Positions 41,104-49,806 of a DNA stretch of 64,000 bases are shown piece by piece. This DNA comes from Plut-88900 sp963668115 (GTDB lineage Bacteria > Chloroflexota > Dehalococcoidia > Plut-88900). A program made the position numbers and the translations under genes. The stretch covers positions 2,728,001 through 2,792,000 of the forward strand of contig OY764147.1 in the NCBI GenBank assembly GCA_963668115.1, written 5' to 3'. Below the pieces are notes generated by a model that had not been told where the DNA came from, did not search any database, and saw nothing but the letters and a program-made list of their open reading frames with translations. The stretch's first letter is position 1; each line of letters starts with the position of its first letter.

Positions 41104-42732
41104 ATGGACGGAATAGCGTTTCTTGGGGGGAAAATTTTTACGTCGGATGCGAGGAACTCGGTGGTGACGGGGGTTTATGCGAGCGAGGGGCGGATCAGGC
41201 GGGTGGGGGCGGCGGAGGAGGTGCGGAAGCATTTGCCGCAGGACACGAGGGTGGTGAACATCGACGGGCAGACGCTGCTGCCGGGGCTGATGGACGCGCA
41301 CAACCACCTGATCTACGCCGGCGGGGCGATGAAGCAGCTGGACGCCCGGTACCCGGTGGTCGGGTCCGTGCAGGAGCTGGCGTCGGGGATAGCGAATGCG
41401 GCGGAGGAGACGCCGGAGGGGGAGTGGATCCGGGGGTGGGGGATGGACTATGCGAAGTATCCCGGGGCGCAGATGCCGACGCGCTGGGAGATAGACGACG
41501 TGAGCAGCAAGCACCCGGTGGTGATAGTGCACACGTCGGGGCACTTTGCGCTGGTGAACTCAATAGCTCTGGAGCAGGCGGGGCTGGACGAGAACGTTCC
41601 GGACCCGAAGGGCGGGCGGTTCGTGAGGGACGAGAAGGGCCGGCTGACGGGGATGCTGCTGGACTCGGCGCAGAGGTTGGTGATGAGGGGGTCGGTGGAC
41701 GTGGGGAACCACGGGCCGGACCCGGGGCAGGACATCCCGGTGGAGGAGCTGGTCGATACCGTCGAGTTCACGTGCAAGGCGTACCACAAGGAAGGGTTGA
41801 CCTCGATAGTCGATGCGCAGGTGACGGCCCGGGAGATGCCGGGGTACGTGGAGGCGCACAGGCGCGGCCTGCTGACGGTGAAGACGCACTGCATGTACCT
41901 GTCGAACCATTTGAAGGACGTGAAGGGGCTCGGGGTGCTGGGGTTCATGGGAGACAGGCATCTTTCGGGCGGGTCGATCAAGTGCTACTCGGACGGGTCG
42001 CTTATCGGGTGCACGGCGGCGTTCAAGAGCCCCTACATCAACCCGCCGGACTCCTACGGCTACACGTACTGGGACCGGGACGAGCTGAAGGACCTGCTGG
42101 AGGAGGCGCACGGGCTCGGGCTGCACACCGGGACGCACGGGCAGGGGGACATGGCGATGGACCAGATAGTCGGGGCGTGGGAGCAGATACTGAAGGAGAA
42201 CCCGAGGGAGGACCACAGGCACCGGATCGAGCATTGCGGGTACCCGGTCGAGTACCTGGAGCGGATGTCGAGGATCGGGCTGCTGGCGATATCCCAGCCC
42301 TCCTACCTTTACTACAACGGCGACGGGTTCCTGGCGAATCTCGGGGCTGAGCGCGCGCGGAAGCTGATACCTCTGAAGTCGGAGCTGGACCTGGGTATCC
42401 CGATTGTGTTGAGCACGGACTCGCCGGTGGTGACGTACAGGCCGCTGGACAATATCTCGGCGGCGGTGTCTCGGGTGTCGCTGGAGGGGCAGGACATGGG
42501 GAAGGACGAGCGGATCAGCGTGGAGGATGCGATCCGAGGGTACACGATCAATGCGGCGTACAGCGCTTTCCAGGAGAATGAGAAGGGGTCGATTGAGGTG
42601 GGGAAGGCGGCGGACTTCACGCTGATAGACGGGGATATTCTGAATACGCCGGGTGAGAGGATACGGGACTTGTCGGTGGCGATGACGGTGGTGGATGGGG
42701 AGGTGGTGTGGGGGGGTGGGGGGATTCAGTAG
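41104..42732 (+). CDS. Amidohydrolase_3 family (YtcJ-like) metal-dependent hydrolase
   Basis: 542 residues. The composite domain at the start (FLGGKIFTSDARN) leads to the metal-site HxH in PGLMDAHNHLIYAGG. Later come HTSGHFALVNSIAL, DGSLIGCTAAF, GLHTGTHGQGD and HRIEHCGYPVEYLERM, and the C-terminal ISVEDAIRGYTINAAYSAFQENEKGSIEVGKAADF. This is the COG1574 type; substrate unknown. Its last 7 bp overlap the convergent retropepsin-like gene. Confidence 0.94.
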   Translation: MDGIAFLGGKIFTSDARNSVVTGVYASEGRIRRVGAAEEVRKHLPQDTRVVNIDGQTLLPGLMDAHNHLIYAGGAMKQLDARYPVVGSVQELASGIANAAEETPEGEWIRGWGMDYAKYPGAQMPTRWEIDDVSSKHPVVIVHTSGHFALVNSIALEQAGLDENVPDPKGGRFVRDEKGRLTGMLLDSAQRLVMRGSVDVGNHGPDPGQDIPVEELVDTVEFTCKAYHKEGLTSIVDAQVTAREMPGYVEAHRRGLLTVKTHCMYLSNHLKDVKGLGVLGFMGDRHLSGGSIKCYSDGSLIGCTAAFKSPYINPPDSYGYTYWDRDELKDLLEEAHGLGLHTGTHGQGDMAMDQIVGAWEQILKENPREDHRHRIEHCGYPVEYLERMSRIGLLAISQPSYLYYNGDGFLANLGAERARKLIPLKSELDLGIPIVLSTDSPVVTYRPLDNISAAVSRVSLEGQDMGKDERISVEDAIRGYTINAAYSAFQENEKGSIEVGKAADFTLIDGDILNTPGERIRDLSVAMTVVDGEVVWGGGGIQ

Positions 42733-43196
42733 ACCAGAGCGGAGTAGTCTTCAATGGACAGGTCGTTGTCTGAGCGTATGATGGTTATATCCAGCGTTTG
42801 ATCACTGGGGTTGTACAGCATTTGCCAGTTGTTGAGTACGTCCCGTCCCAGTACCGACGGAAGGTTCCATGCGGCATCATCCACTTCCGAGGGCCTTTTC
42901 ATGACGCCCACTGTCAGATCATGGAAATAGACCCTCTCGTTGCCGAAAAAGACGAGTCGGGCCTGTTCCAAGAAGACCTCGCCATGTCCAGCGAAGCCGT
43001 ATAACTCCTCCGTAGGCCCCTGCACCCTTGAATAGTCCAACCTGTTATTATCACCGTCTATAGGGGCGAGAGTTGTCAGTACGGCACCGGTGTCGATGTG
43101 GAAATCCAGGGTGGCCGAGAAGTCTAAGGACGGGAGGTTTAGTACACCTTTAATGTAAGGGGCGCTTTTCGGTTCCCTGAATACCCCTGTGAGCAT
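42726..43196 (-). CDS. Retropepsin-like aspartic protease fold protein
   Basis: 156 residues. The active-site motif DFHIDTGAVLTTLAP (Asp-Thr-Gly) is followed by the flap region and LPSVLGRDVLNNWQMLYNP, the second family hallmark (LLGRD). It forms single-domain, probably dimeric, aspartyl proteases. Possible role: processing a partner protein. It starts 3 bp after the stop of the DUF5678-like gene, so the two form a pair. GC is lower than in the flanking amidohydrolase and LLM genes. Confidence 0.82.
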   Translation of the reverse strand: MLTGVFREPKSAPYIKGVLNLPSLDFSATLDFHIDTGAVLTTLAPIDGDNNRLDYSRVQGPTEELYGFAGHGEVFLEQARLVFFGNERVYFHDLTVGVMKRPSEVDDAAWNLPSVLGRDVLNNWQMLYNPSDQTLDITIIRSDNDLSIEDYSALVY

Positions 43197-43199
43197 AGA

Positions 43200-43526
43200 T
43201 TACAAGAACAGGGAGATTGGCTTTTTGGCCATGAATTCAGTGTGAGAAGCTTCCCGAGGCACTTGTTTCTCGTCCATCTTGTTAAGCAACTCATACCGGC
43301 TGTCTGCGGAGACAACCACCCGGCCATCGTAGATGCAGATCCACCGATCGGCATAGTCCTTCCTCATCTGCTCGACCTTCGATTTCGAGCAGAGTATCTC
43401 GTCGTTCTTTTTGAGCATGGCGAGGTTTGCCAGGATTTTGCGCGGGTCGCCAAAGGAAAGGAACTTCGCGCGGGTCTCCGGGTCGATGAATCTTTGCCCG
43501 GTTACTTCACTGCTTGCTTTTGTCAT
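43200..43526 (-). CDS. DUF5678-like small protein paired with the protease
   Basis: 108 residues from the ATG at 43526, preceded by GGGAGGC. It contains the DUF5678-like core WICIYDGRVVVSADSRYELLNKM, a small beta-rich unit found next to retropepsin-like genes in several phyla (family knowledge, moderately sure). The N-terminal half is helical and charged. Function unknown; it may be an inhibitor or substrate of the downstream protease. Confidence 0.7.
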   Translation of the reverse strand: MTKASSEVTGQRFIDPETRAKFLSFGDPRKILANLAMLKKNDEILCSKSKVEQMRKDYADRWICIYDGRVVVSADSRYELLNKMDEKQVPREASHTEFMAKKPISLFL

Positions 43527-43649
43527 CAGTTTGCCTCCCACCAGGGCCATCCACACGTCTTATCCCTCTTAGACAACATCATAGCCAGTACTATGCTAGA
43601 AGATCATGGTAACACAATCCGGGAAGCCTGACGGTCTTCCTCGTTCGGG

Positions 43650-44651
43650 TCAGGGGGCGAGGGCGCGGATTACGGCTTTGGCTTTTTCGGCGGCGTTGGG
43701 GGCGGAGGTGCGGGGGGCGATGATGGGGAGGGTTACGCCGGCGTCCCGGTAGGTCTGGATGCGTTCTCGGCATTGGTCCGGGGGGCCGATGATGGCAATG
43801 GAGCGGAGCATGGAGTCGGGGACGAGGGACTCGAGGGCGGGGCCTCGTTTGCCTTCTTTGTAGGCGGCCCGGATGGCTGCTGCCTCTTCAGGGAAGCCGT
43901 TCTGGGCTAGGGCGCGGTTGTAGCGGGGGAAGAAGCCGGCATAGAAGGCGGTGGCCTTGCGGATGCCTTCGAGGTCGGGGGTGTCATCTTCGGAGACGAC
44001 GGTGGTTATGAGGTCGGCGATTTCGACTTCGGAGGGGTCCCGGCCGGCGGCTCGGGCACCTTCGGCGACTGTTTTGGCGGCGTTAGCTGCGCCCGAGAGG
44101 GTTGTCCAAGTGAGGATTGTGCCGTCGGTGATTTCGCCGCAGGTGCGGAGCATCTTGTCGAAGACGGCGGCTGCGTAGATGGGGACTTCGGGGTGGAGGG
44201 TGGGGAACCAGAGGTCGAAGTTGCCTATGTCCAGGACTTTGCCTTTGTAGGAGACCTTGCCGTCGCGGAGGAGGGAGCGGATGACGTCGATGTACTCGCG
44301 GAGTCGGGTGACGGGGAGGTGGTAAGGGATGCCGTGCTCGCCCTCGACCTGGACCTTGTGGCTGGAGCCGAGACCCAGGATGAAGCGGCCATTGGAGAAG
44401 TGGTCGAGGCATGCGGCGGCCATAGCGATGGTCGGGGCGCTGCGGACGTAGACACTGATGATGGATGTGCCGAGCTTGATGTTGTCGGTGGCGAGGGCGC
44501 AGGCGGTGAGGGTGGTGAACTGGTCACCGCCGTGGCCTTCGGAGAGCCAGAATGAGTGGTAGCCGAGGGAGTCGGCGAGCTTGCAGCACTCGACTACTTC
44601 GAGGGGGGTCATGTCCTGGCCGCTGAGGCCGATGGCGAGTTTGGTTGTCAT
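43650..44651 (-). CDS. LLM-class flavin-dependent oxidoreductase (F420/Mer-like)
   Basis: 333 residues. TKLAIGLSGQDMTPLEVVECCKLADSLGYHSFWLSEGHGGDQF and IKLGTSIISVYVRSAPTIAMAAACLDHFSNGRFILGLGSSHKVQVEGEHG are typical of the methylene-tetrahydromethanopterin reductase-like group, which often uses F420. The cofactor is not proven. A TATAAT ends 9 nt before the ATG, suggesting a leaderless mRNA. Confidence 0.92.
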   Translation of the reverse strand: MTTKLAIGLSGQDMTPLEVVECCKLADSLGYHSFWLSEGHGGDQFTTLTACALATDNIKLGTSIISVYVRSAPTIAMAAACLDHFSNGRFILGLGSSHKVQVEGEHGIPYHLPVTRLREYIDVIRSLLRDGKVSYKGKVLDIGNFDLWFPTLHPEVPIYAAAVFDKMLRTCGEITDGTILTWTTLSGAANAAKTVAEGARAAGRDPSEVEIADLITTVVSEDDTPDLEGIRKATAFYAGFFPRYNRALAQNGFPEEAAAIRAAYKEGKRGPALESLVPDSMLRSIAIIGPPDQCRERIQTYRDAGVTLPIIAPRTSAPNAAEKAKAVIRALAP

Positions 44652-44660
44652 GGCGGGGTG

Positions 44661-44666
44661 ATTATA
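44661..44666 (-). promoter_or_regulatory. -10 box, probable leaderless promoter of the 43650-44651 gene
   Basis: Reads TATAAT on the minus strand, 9 nt before the start codon. The intervening bases (CACCCCGCC) hold no Shine-Dalgarno. Confidence 0.5.
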
Positions 44667-44734
44667 CGGGAAGGGTGCCCCCTTCCCCCATCCCCGGGAA
44701 TTAATAGGTTCCCACCCACCCGCCCTGTTTTATT

Positions 44735-44775
44735 GAAATACCAGCCATTCCGCGGGGCGGAATGGCTGGTATTTC
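44735..44775. promoter_or_regulatory. Perfect 19-bp hairpin in a divergent intergenic region
   Basis: Arms GAAATACCAGCCATTCCGC (44735-44753) and the exact complement (44757-44775) with a GGG loop. It lies between two divergent genes, so it is not an ordinary terminator of either. Role unknown. Confidence 0.5.
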
Positions 44776-44823
44776 GTTGGTTATGGGGGGAGGGGGATGG
44801 GGCATTCTCCGCGCCCCAGGCCG

Positions 44824-44860
44824 CGGGATGGATTCCGGCTCGGGGGCCGGAATGACGGAT
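44824..44860. repeat. Dispersed palindromic repeat, type 2 (copy 7)
   Basis: GCGGGATGGATTCCGGCTC-GGG-GGCCGGAATGACGGATG. The remainder of 44861-44966 shows nothing clear. Confidence 0.75.
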
Positions 44861-44966
44861 GAAGGGGTGGGTTGACGGGAGGAGGGATGTCGGGTATTAC
44901 GGGTCGGGGAATTTTTTGTATAGGCCCAAAACGTTCTTTAGCAGGTGCAGAAAAGCTGACTGACAG

Positions 44967-45356
44967 ATGAATTTCGGAGAGGCCGTTGCTGCGGTGGTGC
45001 AGAGCATAGTGCTGCCCTACGGCTACACGCTGTCGATATGGTCGGCGGGGATACTGGCGGCGTTCAGGTATGGTGCGCCGAAAAGATGGGACCCTTTGTT
45101 GTTCGTTGTAGGGGCCATCATCGGCTTCATGGCGTTCAATATCCCGACGTACTGGTCTATTTCGGGGCAGGAGCAGTTGGATGTTGAAGTGCCAACGGTG
45201 GCGCTACTGAACATCGTGCCCCTGGCGGCCGTTATAGTGTCCACGCTGCTGATGCGGCTAATAGAAAACGAGCTGTGGGGCTATTTCCTGAGCGGGTTCA
45301 GCGCGACGGTGGTCTACGTCGGGAGCCTGAGCCTGCTTATCTGGGTGCTGAGCTAG
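44967..45356 (+). CDS. Small four-helix membrane protein, unknown
   Basis: 129 residues with four predicted membrane helices (TLSIWSAGILAAF, LLFVVGAIIGFMAF, LLNIVPLAAVIVSTLLM, FSATVVYVGSLSLLIWVL). Family not recognised. It converges on and overlaps by 4 bp the AIM24-like gene. Confidence 0.7.
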   Translation: MNFGEAVAAVVQSIVLPYGYTLSIWSAGILAAFRYGAPKRWDPLLFVVGAIIGFMAFNIPTYWSISGQEQLDVEVPTVALLNIVPLAAVIVSTLLMRLIENELWGYFLSGFSATVVYVGSLSLLIWVLS

Positions 45357-46024
45357 CGGCTGGGCAGATTGGGGATCAGCCAGGAGAGGAAGGAGTCGGC
45401 GCTGCGGGACTGGATTAGGACTCTGCCGGGGCCCGTGAGCTCCACAACAAGGCCTTCGCCGCTGAAGAGGGTGGACTTCAGCCCCCCGACGCGTGTGACC
45501 CTATAGTTGACGCTTTCGTCGAAGGCGACCATGTGGCCGGTGTCGACTATGTAGCTCTCGCCGTGCTTGAGTTCCTTGGTGTGGATTGCGCCGTAGCTGG
45601 AGAGGAAAAGGTCGCCGGAGCCCTGGACCCGGATGAGGAAGAGGCCTTCCTTGGAGAAGAAGGTCTTGGCGCCGCCCCACTGGGTGTCGACGTTGAGGGA
45701 CTTGGAAGAGGCCATGTAGGAGCCGGACTGGACCATCAGGGTCTGGTTACGCATGTCGGTGTGGAAAACGTCGCCAGGGAGGGCAGGGGCCAGGGTGATC
45801 TCACCTGCTTCGTCGGCGTGGAAGGTGTTGAGGAAGAAGCTTTCATTGGTGAGGAACTTGCGGGCGAGGCCGCCGAGGAGGCCGCCGCCCCGGGTGGAGG
45901 TCTCGATGTTGATGGTGGGGGACATGCTGACCATGGCGCCGGATTCGGCGACGATCTCTTCGCCGCGGTCCATGCTGAGGACGGCGAGGGAGTAGGAGGG
46001 TTTGTAGAGGATTTCGTGCTTCAT
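45353..46024 (-). CDS. AIM24/TIGR00266 family protein
   Basis: 223 residues with the family pattern: SGAMVSMSPTINIETSTRGGGLLGGLARKFLTNESFFLNTFHAD, GSYMASSKSLNVDTQWGGAKTFFSKEGLFLIRVQGSGDLFLSSYGAI, YIVDTGHMVAFDESVNYRV, GEGLVVELTGPGRVLIQSRS. Beta-helical, of unknown biochemical role; relatives occur in membrane-associated operons. Confidence 0.94.
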   Translation of the reverse strand: MKHEILYKPSYSLAVLSMDRGEEIVAESGAMVSMSPTINIETSTRGGGLLGGLARKFLTNESFFLNTFHADEAGEITLAPALPGDVFHTDMRNQTLMVQSGSYMASSKSLNVDTQWGGAKTFFSKEGLFLIRVQGSGDLFLSSYGAIHTKELKHGESYIVDTGHMVAFDESVNYRVTRVGGLKSTLFSGEGLVVELTGPGRVLIQSRSADSFLSWLIPNLPSR

Positions 46025-46144
46025 TTTTTGAGCCTCGTTAGTGGAGATTTTTGAAGGGTCACTGCTACTAGGTTAACACTAAATTGGGGGGTGCGGGGTG
46101 TATGATGGGGTTGCCCTGAAACCTTGTGGACAGGAGACGAATGC

Positions 46145-46921
46145 ATGGAATATGAGCTGATCCTTTATGAGAAGGCCGATGGGATTGCGACGATTACCCT
46201 GAACAGGCCGAAACAGCTGAATGCGCTGAACCACCAGACGTTTGACGAGATGCTGGATGCGCTGGCGGATGCGGCGTCGGATGCGGAGGTGCGGGTGCTA
46301 GTGCTGAAGGGGACGGGTCGGGCGTTCAGTGCGGGTGACGACTTGAAGGGCATGGGGAAGACATCGCGGAGGATAGCTACCGACTCGCTATCGGCGCAGT
46401 TGCAGGGGCCGCCGGGGATGGTAAAGGCGCTGCGGGGCTTCCTGAAACCGGTGATAGCTCAGCTGCACGGGTATGCGCTGGGTGGGGCTTTCGAAGTGGC
46501 GCTGGGGGCGGACCTAGTTATTGCGGCGGAGGATGCGAGGCTTGGGATACCGTACGTGCAGAGGGGTCTGGCGTCGGGGACTTTCTCTATTTTGACGGCG
46601 GTCGGGTACCGGCGGGCGTGCGAGATACTGTTCCTGGGAGACTGGATCAGCGGCACGGAGGCGGAACGGATAGGGCTGGTGAACAAGGCCGTGCCGGCAG
46701 AGGATTTGGACGAAGCGGTGGCGGAGTGGGCCGGGCGTCTGGCGAAGGGAGCGACGACGTCGATAGCGTACATGAAGCAGTCGATGAATGCGTTTATCGA
46801 CTGGGAGAGGGGCCTGACGCTGCAGACGCTGATAGAGAAGCCGGTGTCGGACTCGGAGGATGCGCAGGAGGGGAAACGGTCGTTTGTGGAGAAGCGGGAG
46901 CCGGAGTTTACGGGGAGGTAG
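46145..46921 (+). CDS. Enoyl-CoA hydratase/isomerase family protein
   Basis: 258 residues from the ATG at 46145, 8 nt after AGGAG; a TTG seven codons upstream overlaps that RBS. Crotonase fold: ATITLNRPKQLNALNHQTFDEMLDAL, oxyanion loop GRAFSAGDDLKGMG, and HGYALGGAFEVALGADLVIAAEDARLGIP, with the Glu in FEVALGADL region. Hydrates or isomerises an acyl-CoA in fatty or aromatic acid breakdown. Confidence 0.93.
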   Translation: MEYELILYEKADGIATITLNRPKQLNALNHQTFDEMLDALADAASDAEVRVLVLKGTGRAFSAGDDLKGMGKTSRRIATDSLSAQLQGPPGMVKALRGFLKPVIAQLHGYALGGAFEVALGADLVIAAEDARLGIPYVQRGLASGTFSILTAVGYRRACEILFLGDWISGTEAERIGLVNKAVPAEDLDEAVAEWAGRLAKGATTSIAYMKQSMNAFIDWERGLTLQTLIEKPVSDSEDAQEGKRSFVEKREPEFTGR

Positions 46922-47024
46922 CCCCTTCTCTAAAGTGGGGAGGGGAATCACCCTCACCCTAGCCCTCTCCCCTCAAGGGAGGGTGGACACGACACCTCGC
47001 CCCCACTACCCCGCGGAAGGGTAA

Positions 47025-47867
47025 TCACAGGGGATCGCGCCTATGGAAGGAGGCGTGGAAGGAGTCCTTTGCCAAGAGTTCTTCAAGGAGGAGGGCAAGG
47101 CCGTGGTGGGAGGCGGGGAGGGTTATGTGGTCTGCGGTGGCTTTGACGGAGTCGGGGGCGTTGCCCATGGCGACGCCGAGGCCCGCCCACTGGATCATGT
47201 CGACATCGTTGGGGCTGTCACCCACGGCGATGACTTCTTCTCTTTTCACGCCGAGGGAGTCGGCGAGGTGCTGGAGGGCTTTGCCCTTGCTGCCGTCCGG
47301 GTGGCCGATCTCGCAGAGATAGTCGTAGGTGTGCATGGCGGCGATGTCGCCGTTGAAGTGGGAGTCGACGAGGGCGGTGACACCTCCGATGACCTCGGCG
47401 TCGCCGGTGACGACGATCTTGGTGGGAGGTTCGGTGATATCGCGGATGAGGTCGGTCAGGAGTTCGGCCCTGATCTTGAGGTATTTCTCCGATTGGCGGA
47501 CGGCCTCGGTAATTTCCTGCACGTAGAAATGGTCTCGGACGTAGACGTAGGGGTTAAGACCCTGGGCCTTCAGCAGACGGATCAGGCGGTGGGCGAGAGG
47601 GAGGGGGACGGGAGTCTCGCGGACGATTTCGTGGGTGACGGGGTTGGACGTGAAGGAGCCCTGGTAGCAGATGATGGGCAGCGTGAGGCCGAGGTCCCGG
47701 CTGAAATGGAGGGCCGAGTTGTATGTCCGGCCAGTGGCGAGGGTGACACCTGCGCCGGTCTCCATGACACGGGCGATGGCCCGCTTTGTGCGCTCGGTGA
47801 GGGGAGTATCGGTAACACGTTCGTAGATGGTACCGTCTATGTCCAGGGCTAGGAGCTTGTAGGTCAT
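47025..47867 (-). CDS. HAD-superfamily Cof-type phosphatase
   Basis: 280 residues. HAD motif I LALDIDGTIY (Asp9, Asp11), motif II-like VTLATGRTY, a type IIB cap in the middle, Lys in GSKGKALQHLADSLGV, and motif IV GDSPNDVDMIQWAGLGVAMGNA. Dephosphorylates sugar phosphates or nucleotides; the substrate is not predictable. Starts inside the stop of the preceding AIR-synthase-like gene (4-bp overlap). Confidence 0.94.
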   Translation of the reverse strand: MTYKLLALDIDGTIYERVTDTPLTERTKRAIARVMETGAGVTLATGRTYNSALHFSRDLGLTLPIICYQGSFTSNPVTHEIVRETPVPLPLAHRLIRLLKAQGLNPYVYVRDHFYVQEITEAVRQSEKYLKIRAELLTDLIRDITEPPTKIVVTGDAEVIGGVTALVDSHFNGDIAAMHTYDYLCEIGHPDGSKGKALQHLADSLGVKREEVIAVGDSPNDVDMIQWAGLGVAMGNAPDSVKATADHITLPASHHGLALLLEELLAKDSFHASFHRRDPL

Positions 47868-48874
47868 TGGGATGAGAGGAAACGAGCCAGTTCGTCTATG
47901 GGGAAATCGGGCATTTCACGTTGGCCGTCGGACGTGACCATCACAAAACCGTCTTCGGGGGACGTGACCTCGCCGATGCGTGTTACGGGGATGTCGGCGG
48001 CTTTCAGAGCAGAGGTGACGGAAGGGGCGTTCTCGGGGGGGAGGGTGATGACGAGGGCGCCGGAGGCGAGGAGGCCAAGGGGGTCGAGGGAGAGGGCGCG
48101 GCAGAAGGCGAGGGTCTCGGGGAGGATGGGCACGGAGTCGAGGGCCAAACGGATGCCCGTGCCTGAGGCCCAGCCTATCTCCCGGAGACTGGTGACAAGG
48201 CCGCCTTCAGTGGGGTCGTGCATTGAGTGGACTTTGGCGGCGGTGCGGGCGATGCGGGCGTCTTCCAATACGCTGATTCCGGGGGCGTAGAGGAACACCT
48301 GGGCCTGTTCGATGGAATCCCCGCTGATGCCCCTAGCGAAGAGGGCCGGTGCGGACTCCCGGGCTAGTACGGACGAACCCTCGATGGCTATGGCCTTGGT
48401 GAGGAGGATGGCGTCTCCGGGCTGGGCGGCGGAGGTGGGGGTAAGGTGGTCGGGGTGGGCTTCGCCGAGCATGGCGCCCATGACGATGGGCCGGTTTATG
48501 TCGTAGGTGACCTCGGTGTGGCCGCCGATGAGGGAGACCCCGATGTCTCTGCAGGCGTCGGAGATCTGCCGGAAAATGCTTTCGACCCGGGCCTGGGGCA
48601 TGTCCTCGGGGACGAGGAGGGTAGCGAGGAACCAGCGGGGCTCGGCGCCGGTGGCGGCGATGTCGTTGGCGTTGACGTGGACAGAGTACCAGCCGATTTC
48701 GTCGGAGGCGAAGGTAATGGGGTCGGTCTTGGCAACGAGGACGCGGTCGTCGGACATGGAAATTACGGCGGCGTCCTCGCCGATGCCTGGGCCGATGAGT
48801 ACCCGGGGGTCGGTGGGAGGGGAGGAGGAGAGGAGCTTGTGGAGGAGGTCGGGGGGGAGTTTGCCTACTTGCAT
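47864..48874 (-). CDS. AIR synthase-related (HypE/ThiL-fold) ATP-binding protein
   Basis: 336 residues of the PurM-like fold: GPGIGEDAAVI, HVNANDIAATGAEPRWFLATLLVPEDM, VSLIGGHTEVTYDINRPIVMGAMLG in the N-half, and MHDPTEGGLVTSLREIGWASGTGIRLAL in the C-half. Closest in look to HypE-like proteins, but without the C-terminal Cys of HypE, and there are no hydrogenase genes nearby. The reaction is unknown. A TATCAT box ends 7 nt before the ATG. Confidence 0.9.
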   Translation of the reverse strand: MQVGKLPPDLLHKLLSSSPPTDPRVLIGPGIGEDAAVISMSDDRVLVAKTDPITFASDEIGWYSVHVNANDIAATGAEPRWFLATLLVPEDMPQARVESIFRQISDACRDIGVSLIGGHTEVTYDINRPIVMGAMLGEAHPDHLTPTSAAQPGDAILLTKAIAIEGSSVLARESAPALFARGISGDSIEQAQVFLYAPGISVLEDARIARTAAKVHSMHDPTEGGLVTSLREIGWASGTGIRLALDSVPILPETLAFCRALSLDPLGLLASGALVITLPPENAPSVTSALKAADIPVTRIGEVTSPEDGFVMVTSDGQREMPDFPIDELARFLSSQ

Positions 48875-48931
48875 TGAGGGGATGATAACACGGGGGGAGG
48901 GACCCCTATGGGGAGGGCACGGATACGGGAG

Positions 48932-49330
48932 TCAGGTGCGGGCGTCGAGGGTGCTGAGTTGGCCTGACCAGCGGAGGATGCGGTCGTCGGCGGTGAGGAG
49001 TTGGTGGCCTTCGAGGGCGGTGGCGACGATTATGCGGTCGGCGGGGTCTCCGTGCATTCCCGCCAGGAGAGCTGCCCGAGCTGCTATGACACCATTTACG
49101 GGAATTTCAATGATGCCATTCTTGATGACGTCTTCTCTCCACGAATCCAGATGTTGTCCCAGGTCGAGCCTGCCTTTCTGGGTCCGCATCCCAGCTTCCC
49201 AGAAGGATATGGCAGAAATTGCAGCGTTGCCCTCTCGCAATCCCACTTCGACCTGGCGCCGTGACTGGCGTCCCAGCCTGCGGTCGCCTGTCCGGAGCCA
49301 GATGACAACGTGGGTGTCAAGGAGTATCAA
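48932..49330 (-). CDS. PIN-domain toxin
   Basis: 132 residues. MILLDTHVVIWL (Asp5), SFWEAGM (Glu) and DPADRIIVATALEGHQLLTADDRIL carry the PIN acidic residues. Type II VapC-like RNase. It overlaps the Phd-like antitoxin gene by 4 bp. Confidence 0.9.
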   Translation of the reverse strand: MILLDTHVVIWLRTGDRRLGRQSRRQVEVGLREGNAAISAISFWEAGMRTQKGRLDLGQHLDSWREDVIKNGIIEIPVNGVIAARAALLAGMHGDPADRIIVATALEGHQLLTADDRILRWSGQLSTLDART

Positions 49331-49602
49331 AAGAGATCCTGTTCGTTATCGTCGGGGTCTTCAAACCACTCGGCCGGCATAGGAGAGACGATATCTCCGA
49401 GGATTTTGATTTTGCCCTTGTCTGCTCCGAAGAAGGTGTGGGGCGGCTTGCGGTAGGGGGTGAGTCGGGAGACGGGGCGGCCGTTCTTGGTAATGACGAT
49501 GTCCTGGCCGGTCTCGGCGACCTCGTCCATGAGCTTTAGGCACCTGGCCTTGAACTCTGAGGCCTTGATGGTCCTGACTTCCGGGTTAATACCGTCTTGC
49601 AT
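49327..49602 (-). CDS. Phd/YefM-family antitoxin
   Basis: 91 residues from the ATG at 49602; longer in-frame starts would include the operator palindrome. EVRTIKASEFKARCLKLMDEVAETGQDIVITKNGRPVSRLTPYRK is the Phd/YefM DNA-binding domain, and the acidic C-terminus (EWFEDPDDNEQDLF) would neutralise the PIN toxin. The RBS is weak. A TTG or GTG start a few codons upstream is possible. Confidence 0.88.
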   Translation of the reverse strand: MQDGINPEVRTIKASEFKARCLKLMDEVAETGQDIVITKNGRPVSRLTPYRKPPHTFFGADKGKIKILGDIVSPMPAEWFEDPDDNEQDLF

Positions 49603-49642
49603 GTTCACCAAACTGTTCCCCCTGGGAGGATGCTTACATGAT

Positions 49643-49674
49643 AACATGACCATGGTCGTGACCATGGTCATGTT
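49643..49674. promoter_or_regulatory. AACATGACCATGGT palindrome upstream of the Phd-like gene
   Basis: Perfect 14-bp arms separated by CGTG. Each arm is itself built on the palindrome GACCATGGTC-type core, so it offers two adjacent sites, as expected for autoregulation by a Phd-type antitoxin. Confidence 0.6.
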
Positions 49675-49806
49675 TTGTGTATAGCAAACCGGGGTGAAGC
49701 GGGCCCGAAAAAGGAATGTCCAGAAGGGGGTTGAGCGGCCCCGCCACCCGGGGAGGGCAGGCACGAGACCTGCCCCTACGGGGATTGGGAATGCAAGACC
49801 TGGGGA

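Noticed and set aside
47864..48874. hypE of a hydrogenase maturation cluster
   Set aside because: The C-terminal Cys motif of HypE is missing, and no hydrogenase or other hyp genes are nearby, so it is left as AIR-synthase-related.
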